Notes: generated from the sequence alone by a model not told the origin. A stretch of DNA of 64,000 nucleotides from Lunularia cruciata (GCA_948567375.1 OX419756.1:57266552-57330551); one strand, 5' to 3'; shown: positions 39,301 to 50,906, numbered from the stretch's first letter. Numbers and translations are program-made.

Positions 39301-39889
39301 TTTACCTAGATGAGAAGTTGCAATCTACAAAGAATCCCTTAATCATGAATTAATCGATTTTCCATATTTCTCTATAGGTGGATTATTGGAGTTGGTTTTA
39401 GTATAATTGTATCTTGCCAAATATCACAAATTCAAAGTTCTTGATGAAAGCTCATTTTGGATTTTGTGCACGATCTTTCAGCTCCACAAACCTAACATTG
39501 GAGTGTACACACATAGCAATTGTGAGAAAATCAGTGATGTGATTGCTCATATTTAAGGGAAAATCATCAAAATGCAAGAGCATATTTTCAAGTAGCATAC
39601 ATATTGAGCTATGTCTGTAGCACAACCCATGTCACTTTTATCTACTTTATATTAATATATTTCCTTAGGTCTAGTACCCTTGGAGTTGAATTTTTATTTG
39701 GTACCATATGTATCCTTGCTTTCTAAAATATCTTTGGAATTTGTGCTATTGCTACTAGAATTGAATTCATATGCTTAATCTTATATACTATTTGTTTTGT
39801 AGTTCAAACAATCCTTTTTAGCATATTTGTACACATCTCATTTTTCTATTACTACCTTAGTAGATTTATGAGATGGTATTGTTGTCAAT
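36336..39889. other. AT-rich repeat-derived DNA left of the chromovirus
   Basis: No gene is visible. It contains a diverged tandem duplication at 37,640-38,100. The rest is AT-rich sequence with many poly-pyrimidine runs, typical of old transposon debris. Confidence 0.5.
37640..38100. repeat. Diverged tandem duplication
   Basis: Two units about 285 bases apart (starting near 37,645 and 37,930) share in order AGAAA-ATCT, TAATTAAT/GTAAGATATTT, GAAGAAA-TTA-GCAACTAATT and a GTAATTGAATG/TTTAATTTAATGGC-like end. Similarity is moderate and scattered. Confidence 0.5.
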
Positions 39890-39894
39890 TAAGG
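39890..39894. repeat. Target-site duplication, left copy
   Basis: The five bases TAAGG directly precede the 5' LTR and recur directly after the 3' LTR (45342-45346). A 5-bp duplication is the standard footprint of Ty3/gypsy integrase, and shows that the element ends are intact and no inter-element recombination has occurred. Confidence 0.92.
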
Positions 39895-40307
39895 TGTAAC
39901 AATATGGAGTTTAGCAACGTAGTTAGTAAGGCTAAGAAAGTAGAGAATAAGTCAAATTAGCCTAGAATATTCCAAAAGCATATAGGAAGCTTCTCGACTA
40001 GTTAACTTGCGTTCCAAACATATAGCTTCTAGAAGAAAGCTTCTAGAAGCTTCTAACTAGCTTAGCTTGCATGCCAAGTAGGCGGCTTCTAGAAGGAAGC
40101 TTCTTGAGAAGCTTCCTAGTTAACTTGGCTTGCGCTCTAAGAAAGCGGCTCAAGAAAGCTTATTGAGAAGCTTCTCAAGGGCCTTATATGCTATCTATAA
40201 ACACCAAAGCCAAAGCTCATGCTAGGTATTTAGAGTTTTCCCTCATTCAAGTGTCCCAATGTGAATTTCCATTTTCCTATTTCTCTCCTTGGTCTTGGTC
40301 TTTTACA
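39895..40307 (+). repeat. 5' LTR of the chromovirus
   Basis: 413 bases, starting TGTAACAATATGG and ending CTTTTACA. It contains the presumed RNA polymerase II promoter: a TATA-like CTATAAAC near 40,193 and, upstream, an array of TTCnnGAA motifs (39,984-40,179). Compared with the 3' LTR it lacks a 12-base segment near 39,993. Confidence 0.96.
39984..40179 (+). promoter_or_regulatory. Array of heat-shock-element-like TTCnnGAA motifs in the LTR
   Basis: Repeated alternating GAA and TTC triplets spaced by two bases fill this part of the LTR U3. Blocks are 39,984-39,995, 40,025-40,054 (containing TTCTAGAAGCTTCTA), 40,085-40,116 (containing AGCTTCTTGAGAAGCTTCC) and 40,153-40,179. This is the nTTCnnGAAnnTTCn layout bound by heat-shock factor trimers, and it lies upstream of the TATA-like box. 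Heat-activated LTRs of this type are known (ONSEN of Arabidopsis). Here it is inferred from sequence only. The same blocks recur in the 3' LTR. Confidence 0.6.
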
Positions 40308-40308
40308 T

Positions 40309-40320
40309 TGGTATCAGAGC
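40309..40320 (+). promoter_or_regulatory. Primer-binding site for initiator tRNA-Met
   Basis: TGGTATCAGAGC, one base after the 5' LTR, is complementary to the 3' end of plant initiator methionine tRNA. That is the usual primer for plant Ty1/copia and Ty3/gypsy elements. Confidence 0.95.
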
Positions 40321-40329
40321 AGGAATGGG

Positions 40330-43300
40330 ATGGATGGAATTTATGGACCACAAAATCCACTTTTGCCAAACCATTGGGATTTTCATATCCAAATATTACC
40401 CAAGCATCATTTCATACAATTCATTACCTCACGCTTTGGGCAAGATTTTCTACATATGATTACCGTGTTTGAGGAACCCTTGATGCTTCCAATTGTAACT
40501 TATGGAGAATGGTAGATGTGTTGCATCTATGTGTTAATCAATTAGATAAAGTGAGAGTAGTGGGATAGAGTAGTAGCTATGGTGGCAATACCGGATGTCA
40601 TCCTTGCAATGCAACAATAAATGGAGCACCTGACTCGATTGTTGGATGAATGAGATCAACAACGACAAGAACATATAAAGAGAGTGCCAATTCGAGATGG
40701 AGAAGATCGAATTCAATTTCCAAAACCCAAGGTGTTTGAAGGCAAGAATCTTCCGAGCATAATGGAGAATTTTATGTTTGACTACAAATGTTACTTTGAA
40801 GCCACCAATCTTCAAGATGAATGGAAATAGATTCTCTTGGCCTCTAGCCAATTAGATGGTGTGGCAAAACTTTGGTGGCAATTTTGAGTGGAGCAAGCTG
40901 AATGAGAGATTGTTTCACCAATTTTGACATGTGCAGAGTTCAAGGATGCAATATTGGGTCGCTTTCAAATTATAAATGCCACTTGCACTACACAAGATAA
41001 ATTGGTAGAGTTGAAGCAAGTTGGCTCAATAAGGAGCTACATCATCCAATTTCAAAACATCATCATGCATATTCCAGATATACAAGAAGATGAAGTTCTG
41101 GATTGATTTGTGCGGGGATTGAAGTCACGAATCAAATTGGAGGTGACCATGCAAGAACCACAAAATGTAGAAGAAGCTATGCAATTGGCTGAGCACTTTG
41201 ATTCCTTGGTTGTGACAACTTGGTCTCGCCCCCGACCTACACAAGGCCTACCAATACATTATGCATGGGTGGAAGAACCAATCCTAGTAGGAGATTTTGA
41301 GCCGCCTACTGGGAGCTTGATTAGTTCCAATGGGATTGAAGGCTTGACTTATGCAAGTTTGCTTCACTTGCAAGGTATGATATCTAATCGGGGTTGTAGG
41401 ATTTTGGTTGATTCTAGAAGTTGAGAGAATTGTATGTCTATGCAAGTAGCAAAGAAATTGGATATTCCTATCAAGCTAGTGTTTGGAACTAGTTTGATGA
41501 TGGTAGATAGTAGAAAGGGTTATGCATTCTGCACCTCACATCTTGTTACCTTCAAGATTGGGAAGGAGTATTTAGAGTGTATGAGGTTTGTAGTGGTACC
41601 TCTACACTATGATATCATTTTGGATCTACCTTGGCTTGAACATCATAAAGTTCAATTTGATTGGACCCGACAACAAATTCAAGTACAACACCAAGGTAGG
41701 AATTTCCGGTTAGGTTGTTTGGCACCTTTGAGTAAGACACCTAAGAATAATCAGTCCCAAGATGGGAAGTTTGTCGAGAAGGTAGCCATAGAGCAAATCT
41801 AGAAGGGAGATGAGTTCCAAGATGGGAAGTTTGCCAAGAAGGCAACCATGGAGCAAGCTTGGAAGAGAGATGAGTCCCTGGAAGAGGAGTTTGTTAGTAA
41901 AGCAGCCATAGAGCAAGCTTTGGAGGAAGATAAGTCCGTATTTGCTATGCGGATCAAGCTGATTACACAAGAACAATCTGAGGAGGACCAAAAGCCTCAT
42001 CAAGCAATGGTTGATTGGGTAGTTCAAGAGTTTCCGGATGTGTTTCCAGATGATCTGCCAAAGGGATTACCCTCCAATAGAGGTATGCCCTTCAAGATCA
42101 AGTTACTGCCAAGGAGTACTCTAATAAGTAGACCGATCTATCAGCTCTCACCAAAAGAGTTGGAGAAGTTGTGAACAAAACTTACAGAGTTGTTGGAGAA
42201 GGATTTCATACAACATAGTACCCCTCCTTGGGGAGCACCGGTACTATTTGTTCCAAAGAAGGATAGAGGACTTTGTTTTTGTATTGATTACCGTGGGCTC
42301 AATAAGCAAACCGTGAAGAATGCATATCCCTTGCCTTGGATCAATGACTTGCTTGATCAACTAAGTGTAGCACGCTACTTTTCCAAGTTGGATCTTCATA
42401 GCGGCTATTGGCAAATTCCTATTGACAAAGAAGATGTGCAAAAGACAACCTTTCGCACAAGGTATGGGCATTTCGAGTGGAGAGTTTTACCTGTTGGACT
42501 CACTAATGCTCCAATAGTCTTCATGGATCAAATGCATTGGGTATTGGAGGGACTATTGGATTGGTACATAGTGGTGTTCTTGGATGATATCTTAATCTAT
42601 AGCAAGATAGAGGCAAAACACGTGAATCATGTGCGAGAAGTCCTAAGACGACTATGACAATGGAAATTTTTTTACAAGAAGTCAAAGTATGCCTTTTGGC
42701 AGAAGGAGGTTACCTTCTTGTGTCATAAGATCTCATCAAAGGGGATCAAGATGGAAGAAGAGAAGATCAAGGCCATTACTGATTGGCCTACCCTAAAGGA
42801 TGCTATAGAAGTATGTGCATTCAATGGATTGGCCAGTTTTTACCGATTGTTCATCCACTATTATGCTCATGTGGTTGCACCATTGACTGACCTCTTGGGA
42901 AAGAACTCAAGTTTCTAGTGGACCACCAAGCATGAAGAAGCATTCCAAAAGTTAAAGCATATGGTGTCTTCAAGACCCATTCTTCAACCATATGATCATC
43001 AACTACCTTGTGTGGTTGATTTTGATGCTTCTAACTTTGCAATTGGAGTTGTGTTGCAACAAGAATTCCCAGATGGACTACATCCCATTGCCTTTGTGTC
43101 TCGCCAACTAAATATAGCTGAATAAAATTTCTCTACTCAAGATCGAGAACAACTTGCAATGGTATATGCCACCAAGGTATGGCGGCATTACCTCTTGGGG
43201 AAGCAAGTGGTCATGCAAATTGATCACAAGCCATTGTTGTAGACCTTACACTTGGAACACATGAAGAGTCGACATCATCAATGGGAAGAGCAACTCCAAT

Positions 43301-44880
43301 TGTTTGACATCAAACTTGAGTACAAACCAAGTCGGTTCCATGTCATCCCTGATGCTCTATCACGAAGACCTAATTTGAAGTCTCATCCTCTCACCACAAC
43401 AGCGATTACGACGGTGTCAATTGATCCCAAGGTCCATAACAAGTTTTGGTCAACTCTACAATAAGATCTCTTCTTCCAAATACTACATGGTTGTTTGACA
43501 ATTGGAGACAAGGAGTACAACACTTTCTCCTTCATGGAAGGCCTCCTATTCCATGAAGACCGGATCTATGTTCCAACCAAAGGTGATCTCCGACTTGTGC
43601 GCCTTCAAGACGCCCATGATTTACCCATAGCTGGTCACATGGAGGTAGACAAGACCTTGGGTACCCTCCAACGCCAATGGTGGTGGCTCAACATGATGCG
43701 AGATGTTTGGGAGTTTGTCCGATCATGTGAGAGTTGTCAACACAACAAGGCCAATAACCAAAAGCAAAGTGGACTTCTTCAACCACTTCCCATTCCAACT
43801 ACTCATTGGGAACATGTGAGCTTAGATCTCATCACCTCCTTGCCCAAGACACAACAAGGTTACACAACAATTGTGGTGTTTGTGGATAAGCTTAGTAAGC
43901 AAATCCATTTGGCACCAATGGTTGATACTATGGATGCTCCAACCTTAGCACGACTCTACTTCAATAATGTATTCAAACATCATGTGATGCCACATGTACT
44001 CATCTTAGATTGTGATCCTTGCTTCATTGGAAAGTTTTGGCAAGCCCTCCTCCAAATACTTGGCACCAAGCTTGCTTTGTCCACAACTTATCATCCTCAA
44101 ACTGATGGACAAATTGAACATGCAAATTGCACTTTGGAAGATATACTTTGTGCCTTTGTCAACATTCACCATACCAATTGGGATGAATGTCTTGCGGCTA
44201 TAGAGTTTGCATACAACAATTCTAAACAAGCAAGCATTGGCTTCTCTCCTTTCTTTCTCAATTTTGGCCAAGATCCGCTTATCCCATATTTTCTTCTTGC
44301 TCCTCCTCCATCTCAAGTCCCTCATACTTCAACCTTCTTGACCACCATATCCGAATCTCTCCAACAAGCCAAATCTCACCTCCTTGTTGCTCAAAATCAT
44401 CAAAAACAATATGCGGACCACCATCGTCGTGATCTCACCTTTGAAGTCAGTGATAAAGTTATTTTATCCTCTAGTAATCTACCTCTCCCACTTGGTACCC
44501 AATTTTGTAAACTTGCCCCTAATTAGATGGGACCTTTTGATGTCACCCAAATTATCTCTCCTGTTGCTTATCGATTTGCCTTGCCTTGTCATATGTGCAT
44601 CTATCCTATCTTTCATGTTTCCAAGTTGAAACCCTTTGTTCCTAACCCCTCTTCCTTCTCCTCTTGAGTCCAACCTCCTCCTCTCCCTATCCCTATCAAT
44701 GATCATGAGGAGTACAAAGTTGATCGTATCCTTGCACGTCACCACATCCAATGAGGATGCCGCCAACATATGGAGTACAAGGTCCTTTGGAAAGGGTATC
44801 TCCTTCATGATGCCACATGGGAACCTCTTTCTCACCTCCAAAATGCACAGATGGCCATCAAGGATTTTGAAGCTTCAATG
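40330..44880 (+). pseudogene. Chromovirus gag-pol frame with 21 in-frame stops
   Basis: One reading frame runs from ATG 40330 to beyond the chromodomain without any frameshift, but it is cut by 21 stop codons. Order: gag (40,330 to about 41,320, with the FQNIIMHIPDIQEDEVLD-type capsid region), protease (about 41,380-41,700), reverse transcriptase (42,190-42,900, with [18 protein letters not shown] and [11 protein letters not shown]), RNase H (about 42,950-43,400), integrase (43,500-44,460, with the HHCC finger ending CESCQ, catalytic Asp in LDLITSLP and LILDCDP, Glu in TDGQIEH), chromodomain (about 44,700-44,880, YKVLWKGY and ATWEP). I do not see the gag CCHC zinc knuckle between gag and protease; it seems deleted. 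Every stop is one C-to-T or G-to-A step from a sense codon. Confidence 0.93.
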
Positions 44881-44904
44881 GTGACGAGTACGTCACCAAC
44901 TAGC

Positions 44905-44913
44905 GGTGGGGGA
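44905..44913 (+). promoter_or_regulatory. Polypurine tract
   Basis: GGTGGGGGA, nearly all purine, directly upstream of the 3' LTR. It is in the position of the primer for plus-strand DNA synthesis. Confidence 0.8.
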
Positions 44914-44916
44914 ATA

Positions 44917-45341
44917 TGTAACAGTATGGAGTTTAGCAACATAGTTAGTGAGACTAATGAAGTAGAGAATAAGCAAAATTAGCCTAGAATATTCCAAAAG
45001 CATCTAGGAAGCTTCTTGTGAAGCTTCTCAACTAGTTAACTTGCGCTCCAAACACGTAGCTTCTAGAAGGAAGCTTCTAAAAGCTTCTAACTAGCTTAGC
45101 TTGCACGCCAAGTAGGCGGTTTCTAGAAAGAAGCTTCTTGAGAAGCTTCCTAGTTAACTTGGCTTGCACTCTAAGAAAACAGCTCAAGGAAGCTTCTTGA
45201 GAAGCTTCTCAAGGGCCTTGTATGCTATCTGTAAATACCAAAGCCAAAGCTCATGCTAGGCATTCCGGGTTTTTCCTCATTCAAGTGTCCCAATGTGAGT
45301 TTCCATTCTCCTATTTCTCTCCTCGGTCTTGGTCTTTTACA
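44917..45341 (+). repeat. 3' LTR of the chromovirus
   Basis: 425 bases, TGTAACAGTATGG to CTTTTACA, homologous along its whole length to the 5' LTR. It keeps the TTCnnGAA arrays, including AAGCTTCTTGTGAAGCTTCT, of which part is missing from the 5' copy. Confidence 0.96.
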
Positions 45342-45346
45342 TAAGG
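45342..45346. repeat. Target-site duplication, right copy
   Basis: TAAGG, identical to the five bases before the 5' LTR (39890-39894). Confidence 0.92.
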
Positions 45347-47300
45347 ATTCTTTTACCTCCATCTTGATTGTGTAGGTGTCCAAGTAGTTGTTTCAAATAT
45401 CTTCAATGATATCTCTTATTTGGCCTCATGTTAAGCTCTTTTTTTTACAAGGGATCAAATCTCTTCATGGATCTTATTAAAATGCCATTTGTATTACATA
45501 GAGTCAACTCTATTACACAACTATTATACAAAAATAGGAGATTTCTTGCAACTTGTATATACACAAGGCATATGCAAAAAAGATCCTTTAGGTTCACCTT
45601 TGTTTGTCATAGTTCTTTTCACTACTTTGAAAGAGGAAACAATTACTTTCTTGTGATGTCTCTTCCATTTAATTTTAAATAATATTGATATACTATGCTC
45701 TTTGATCTATAATCATAGCTCTATATAACTTCAAAAGCTAGAAAAACAAAGAAATGATCTTACCATATATCCATATACTTCAAGACTTTAATTTTTACCA
45801 CTCTACTTGTTAATCATTTAAGAGGATGAGTAATCACCTCCTCTATATTACCCATCCAAAATTGCATTACATGTGGGATCTATAATAATAATATTCAAAT
45901 TATCCATCCAAAATTACATTGTGTGATCTATAATTATAATATCCATCACTGTCACTTAATTTACTTAGACCGTATACAAGTCTACTACATTAACTCATAT
46001 TATATGTAATACATACCAATGGTCACTCCAAATGAAGTTTTCATTATCTTGTACCATTACAAACATTATATGTCATTACGAGTATCTATCTTTTGTCTTC
46101 CCAAAGAGCAAATAGTCATATGGACTACTATTGCATCTAAAAGTAGTACAACACTCACAAATAGTGAAGATGCATAGTGAAGATGCAAATGGGTAGACCA
46201 ACCCACATTGTTCTTAAGAAAGTAGTTAATAGAAGGCAAATACATAATACAACATCAAGCTAGGATACAAGAGCTTACATCATTGCAAGATCAAGAGCAA
46301 ACATGTGAAGTAGTAGCACAATGAATGGATGGATCAACTTAAATAAAATAAATACTATGAACTATGCTAATTCATAAAACAAACTCAACAGCTCATCCAA
46401 GGGTTCATATGCCAATTGATCAAGTCATAAGTGAAAAAAGACACTCTAGTCTTAACTTAAGTGCACAAAAGTGTATAAAATAAACATAGATATGGAAAAT
46501 AATGTCCATTAAATCCAGAATATATAGTTTGCACAGGATGCTAACAATTCCTATGACTCAATCACTATACTTGGTCTGATCAACAAATAAATTGACATAC
46601 AATATACAATCTTGAATGTTAACTATCTCAATGTATAATAATAATAGCATATCCATTTGGTCCACTCAAAATTGTTTGATGCATCTTCCTCACATTGATC
46701 TTTAGCCTTTGTGAGGCAATGAATCTATAATACATAGATATGGTATATCTCACATGGAGTAAGTGTGTTTTACATTTGAAATAAAGCTATAGCTAACACA
46801 AAATAATAACACATAGATACTCTATCTTATATCACCACAAACCAACAAAACTACTTTTCACTCACACTCACACTCACATCATGTATCAACAAAACGACTA
46901 TTCACTCACACTCACATCATGTATCACATGAACATGAATAAACACTAACTATCGTAACATAAAGAACTTAAATACATATGATTTACACTTTCCATCTCCA
47001 TATTTTTAAAAACAGCTTACAGATTAAAAGCATAAAAGCCAAGCAATGGGAAAAACAAACGAAAAACACTCAATTACTAAATTTTTTCTCAGAAAATTCC
47101 AATAAATTCATAATATGAAAACCAAAAACAAAATAAAAAATCCCAACTATCACTCTCCTAATTTGAGTAAGGTCTTATTTATTAAGTAGGTAATAATCAA
47201 AACCCAAAAAGTTCTAGTTATATTTGTATCTTCCTACACAATTATCCTGACCTTTCAACTCGGTTGCAATTGAAGTAGAATTTAAAACCAAAAAGAATTA
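45347..47300. other. AT-rich noncoding sequence right of the chromovirus
   Basis: No gene recognised. A short duplication at about 46,850-46,925 repeats CAACAAAAC-ACT-TTCACTCACACTCACATCATGTATCA. The right boundary with the GC-richer VPS32 gene region is near 47,350. Confidence 0.55.
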
Positions 47301-49128
47301 ACTACTTATTTATAATCTAATGTACACTAAGAAATAAAAAATCCTCTCTAGTGTCTCTTCTGTTGCCGCTTATCTTAGTAATCGCCAACAGTTATACTCC
47401 ACGTATAAGTTGAAGACTTGTAGTATTCTAGGTTCGGCTTAACCAGTTCCAGAGGTTCGGCAATAACACCAATGGCGCGGGTTTAGCAACTTGTTAAGCA
47501 AAGAGTCCAAAGACCACCAAATACTCGTCTAAACCTTCAAAACCGGTTTAGAATCAGGTACACGTAGTGCAGTGAAAGGACGATAACTACAACGTAGTAC
47601 TGCTGGGTAAGAAATGGAGAATCCCCGTTGTTCCTGACAGTCCTGGGCTTTCAGGGCCCCGCCACGAAACGGTAACACCGAGCCAGCTAAAGTTGGACCA
47701 TATACTAGCGGAGAAGCAGCTCAGTTTTCAAATATGTGTAGACTAGAGTCATTTCAATGACTGTACGGAACTGGAGGTTGATGAGATTACTCGGAGGTTG
47801 GTAGGACTAGTCGACGAAGAACGGCGAAATCCCTCAGCAAGCTCTCCCCGCGGGGAAAATCGATTGTCTCCTTGTTCGTAAACAGAGCGACTCCAGAGCT
47901 TACATGCACAAAATCCCTCGCGATTGATGAACGTCTTTGATTACTGCATCGAGGAAGACTGTTTGGCCTCTGTTGTTTCCCGAGCTTCTTCCCTCCATCG
48001 GGCGATTTCTGTATTTTTGAAATACGGGCTTGTCAGCGTCCGGGAAGGTGAAGGAAATTTATCATTACTTGGTTTGTTCCATTTCCTTGGACTCGACGGC
48101 ATGATCTGCAGGAGCGCTTTGTGTGCGGAGGGGTTTGAGTAACAGTTGCTGTATTAAAACGTTTGGAAACGGTTTTGAGGCGTTGTTCAGCTGGCAGGAA
48201 TTTGTTTGTACTCTGAGGAGCTGTTTATGACGGGCGGACGTAGATGTTGCCAGCGTTCTTAAGGTTATCAAGTAATTGGTTCCTGTGACGATCATGGACT
48301 CGATACTTGTGAGTGCACTGGCCTATACATGTGGTGGTCAGATCGTTTAAGTTTCTCAAATTTGGGGTCTATTTCCGAGGTTTAGTAGGATATACTTTAT
48401 CCTTTACATACCAGTCTGGATGGTTAGTACCTTCTGTTACTCCTGTCGTACTGGCTCCCTCGTTAAATATTATCAGTATCTATGATGTAGTATCTGGAGG
48501 CAATAATAGTTATCCCCTTGTTTTACACTCTATCGCCTACGTTCGTCAGCATACGCTGTAGTCGGATTTACCACTCTTCGGGATTGATCGGCCGCTGTTT
48601 TCCTCACGAATCAGGTTGCGTTGACCATCTGTGTTAACCTCGTGAGTTCCTGCCTGGTGTCGTGCTTCTCGCAGTGTTTCCGATACGGTTCGAACTATTA
48701 CGGTTTGCCTATCTGAGACTGTTATTTTTATTTCCTGCGTTCTCTATATCTCGACGAAGAGTGTTACCTGAAGCCAATCCGGGAGCAGGGTTTACCGGTA
48801 CACCCCAGATAAAATCCACAAAATTAAAGGCGATCAAAGTTGGAAATGTCCTGGTCATTTGATCCATCGCACGTTTTCCCTCTGTCGATTTTCTCGGAGG
48901 CTGTACCTACAGTTATCACGCTGGGGAAATACCTCCTCGTGACTGGGGAGTGTTCTTGAAGCCGGTATTTCGTATCTAGGGCTTATGGTGCTGTTGCTCT
49001 TCTAAAACCTTCGCATCTGCGACTTTCTATTTTGCCCTTGGCAGCGTTTACCTTTTGCGTTTGGCTCGGGACTAGGGGTATAAGAACAAAATTCCACAAC
49101 TTCCTGTCTGCCCTTTCACCGGTAAAGG
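47301..49128 (+). other. Upstream and leader region of the VPS32 gene
   Basis: Composition returns to that of the gene islands. It should hold the promoter and a 5' UTR, probably with an intron, of the VPS32 gene. A pyrimidine-rich tract ends in CAG at several places between 48,600 and 49,060, but I cannot fix a transcription start. Frames such as 47,924-48,142 lack a recognisable product. Confidence 0.45.
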
Positions 49129-50906
49129 ATGTTCAATAAACTCTTTGGCAAGCCGAAAGCGAAGAACAGAGATGCAAAGGCGAACGTCAAGACTGTGGCG
49201 ACTGCACTGTCCACAATGGAAAGAATTGGCGAAGTAAGTTTCCCGCAGTTGTCGGGATTTCTCATTTCAAATACTGTGCAGTTTTTTTTCCCCGATCAGA
49301 GCTCGAATTACGCCCCTATTAAGCCGACATGTTCAGGTTTGGTCCTGCTAAGATTGTACTAGAATATATGGGACCTTATAGATTATATGCAGCCAAATCA
49401 TTAAGTGTATTCTTTCCCGCGAAGATATGTAGAATAATCTTCGTGACATATCAGAGCTCGTGTACATTACTTCAAGAAGTCAGAAGTCCAGCGGAGCTCG
49501 CTATTCTAGACGCCGCTTGTCTTTTTCTAGTCATAGGATGGGACGAGGAGGAGTCTAATTTGCGCACTTATCTATGCAGAACCTTGACATGCTCGAGAAG
49601 AAGGAACAGATTCTCCAAAGGAAAATAGCAGCAGAGTTAGCAAAAGCGACGGAGTACTCGAAAGCTAAGGACAAGAGAGGTTGGTCTCAACTTCATGGAG
49701 TAGAGGCAAAAAATGAATTTTTCTCACAAAGAACGTTAGTCTCTATTCTAAGCTTGATGAGCATTCTCGAGAATTTCAATGCTCCATAACCAATGTATTG
49801 AAATTTCAACGGGAAATAAAGGTGGAGCCTGACGTATGAAGGTATGCAGAATAACGTTTCTTTGATGCCAATATTAATATGTTGTCCACGGATTGACATT
49901 TGCGAAATATGCAGCGGCAATCAACTGTCTAAAGAAGAAAAAGCTTTTCGAGGCTCAAGCCGAGCAATTAGCTGCTTATCAACTCAGGCTTCATGATCAG
50001 GTACAATATACGATGACAAAGTAGTGGTTTCTCTCATCCTTGGTTCCGTAGATCGTAGGAACCTGAAACAGGTGCTAACAGACGTCTTGAGAGCACAGAT
50101 GATTTTGCTAGAAGGTGCTAAAGCTACAACCGACACAGTTGATGCCCTACGCAGTGGTGCGGTTGCAATGAAGGCTATTCAGAAACAAACGTACGTGTCC
50201 TATTCCTACTTCAGGAATGGTTTCATAGAGGATGCTGTTGCGGCTAGCTGTTTTATATGTTTCTAACATTCATCCACATTTAGTTTTCTTGAGAATAAAT
50301 AACTTCAGTAGCATCTGAGGCTTTACTGGCGTGTCGTGTGATTTCAGCAATATCAATGACGTCGACAGGACCATGGAGGATATTAGTGAGCAGCAAGACA
50401 ATATGAAGCAGATACAGGACGCTTTGTCAACACCAGTCGGACAAGCAGCGGAGTTTGATGATGTAATTTTCTTAACTCCATTTTCAATGATACATTTCCT
50501 GGTGGAAGTAACTAGAATTTGTGACCATAGATAGAATGAATGCATGCCTGTGGCTGATGGTCACTTTTGGTGAAAATTCATCAGACTTCTTTCTATACTA
50601 TCACATATACACGGCCTAATTAATGTACTACTTCTTACCATTGAATTTTATTCTATGGTGGGGATCTGAACCTGCCAGGATGAATTGGAAGCAGAGCTCG
50701 AGGAACTGGAAGGCACGGACTTGGATGAACAACTTCATGAACCGATGTCCAACGTCCCCATCTCTCAACAGCCTGTTATGTCGAGTCCGGAGACTTCGAA
50801 TCCAGTTCCAGCTCGTTCCGTCCGAGCTCCACCTCAAAAGACCCCAGTCCACGCCCATTCAGAGGATGATGAGCTTGCGGCCCTACAAAAAGAAATGGCC
50901 TTGTAA
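49129..50906 (+). CDS. VPS32: ESCRT-III subunit VPS32/SNF7 (CHMP4)
   Basis: Six exons: 49129-49233, 49580-49679, 49915-50000, 50099-50190, 50348-50462, 50679-50906; 241 residues, all GT-AG and in phase. SNF7 proteins polymerise into spirals on endosomal membranes and drive multivesicular-body budding and membrane scission; the filament is recycled by VPS4. Recognisable segments: N-terminal MFNKLFGKPK with basic membrane-binding residues; helix 1/2 region NLDMLEKKEQILQRKI and KDKRAAINCLKKKKLFEAQ; MILLEGAKATTDTVDALRSG; NINDVDRTMEDISEQQ; acidic DELEAELEELEG; and the C-terminal DDELAALQKEMAL. This last part corresponds to the ALIX- and VPS4-interacting tail. It is somewhat longer than the seed-plant protein because of a Ser/Pro-rich stretch before the tail. 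The splice pattern is clean and the family call is secure. Confidence 0.96.

Larger units (their letters stand above)
39895..45341 (+). mobile_element. Complete Ty3/gypsy chromovirus LTR retrotransposon, inactive
   Basis: A 5,447-bp element with 413-bp and 425-bp LTRs (TG...CA), a primer-binding site matching initiator tRNA-Met, a polypurine tract and a TAAGG target duplication. The interior encodes gag, protease, reverse transcriptase, RNase H, integrase and a C-terminal chromodomain, which places it among the chromoviruses. The reading frame is interrupted by many in-frame stops, so it cannot move by itself. The two LTRs differ at roughly one base in twelve (counted by eye), mostly transitions, plus a 12-base indel, so the insertion is old. 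It sits in an AT-rich block of older repeats. Confidence 0.96.

Noticed and set aside
40534-40851. 105-codon minus-strand ORF
   Set aside because: Antisense to the chromovirus gag, with no homology of its own.
40330-44880. Rescue of the in-frame stops by U-to-C RNA editing or stop recoding
   Set aside because: U-to-C editing of stops is known in organelles of hornworts, ferns and lycophytes, but this is a nuclear LTR element. Methylation-driven deamination explains the same pattern more simply.
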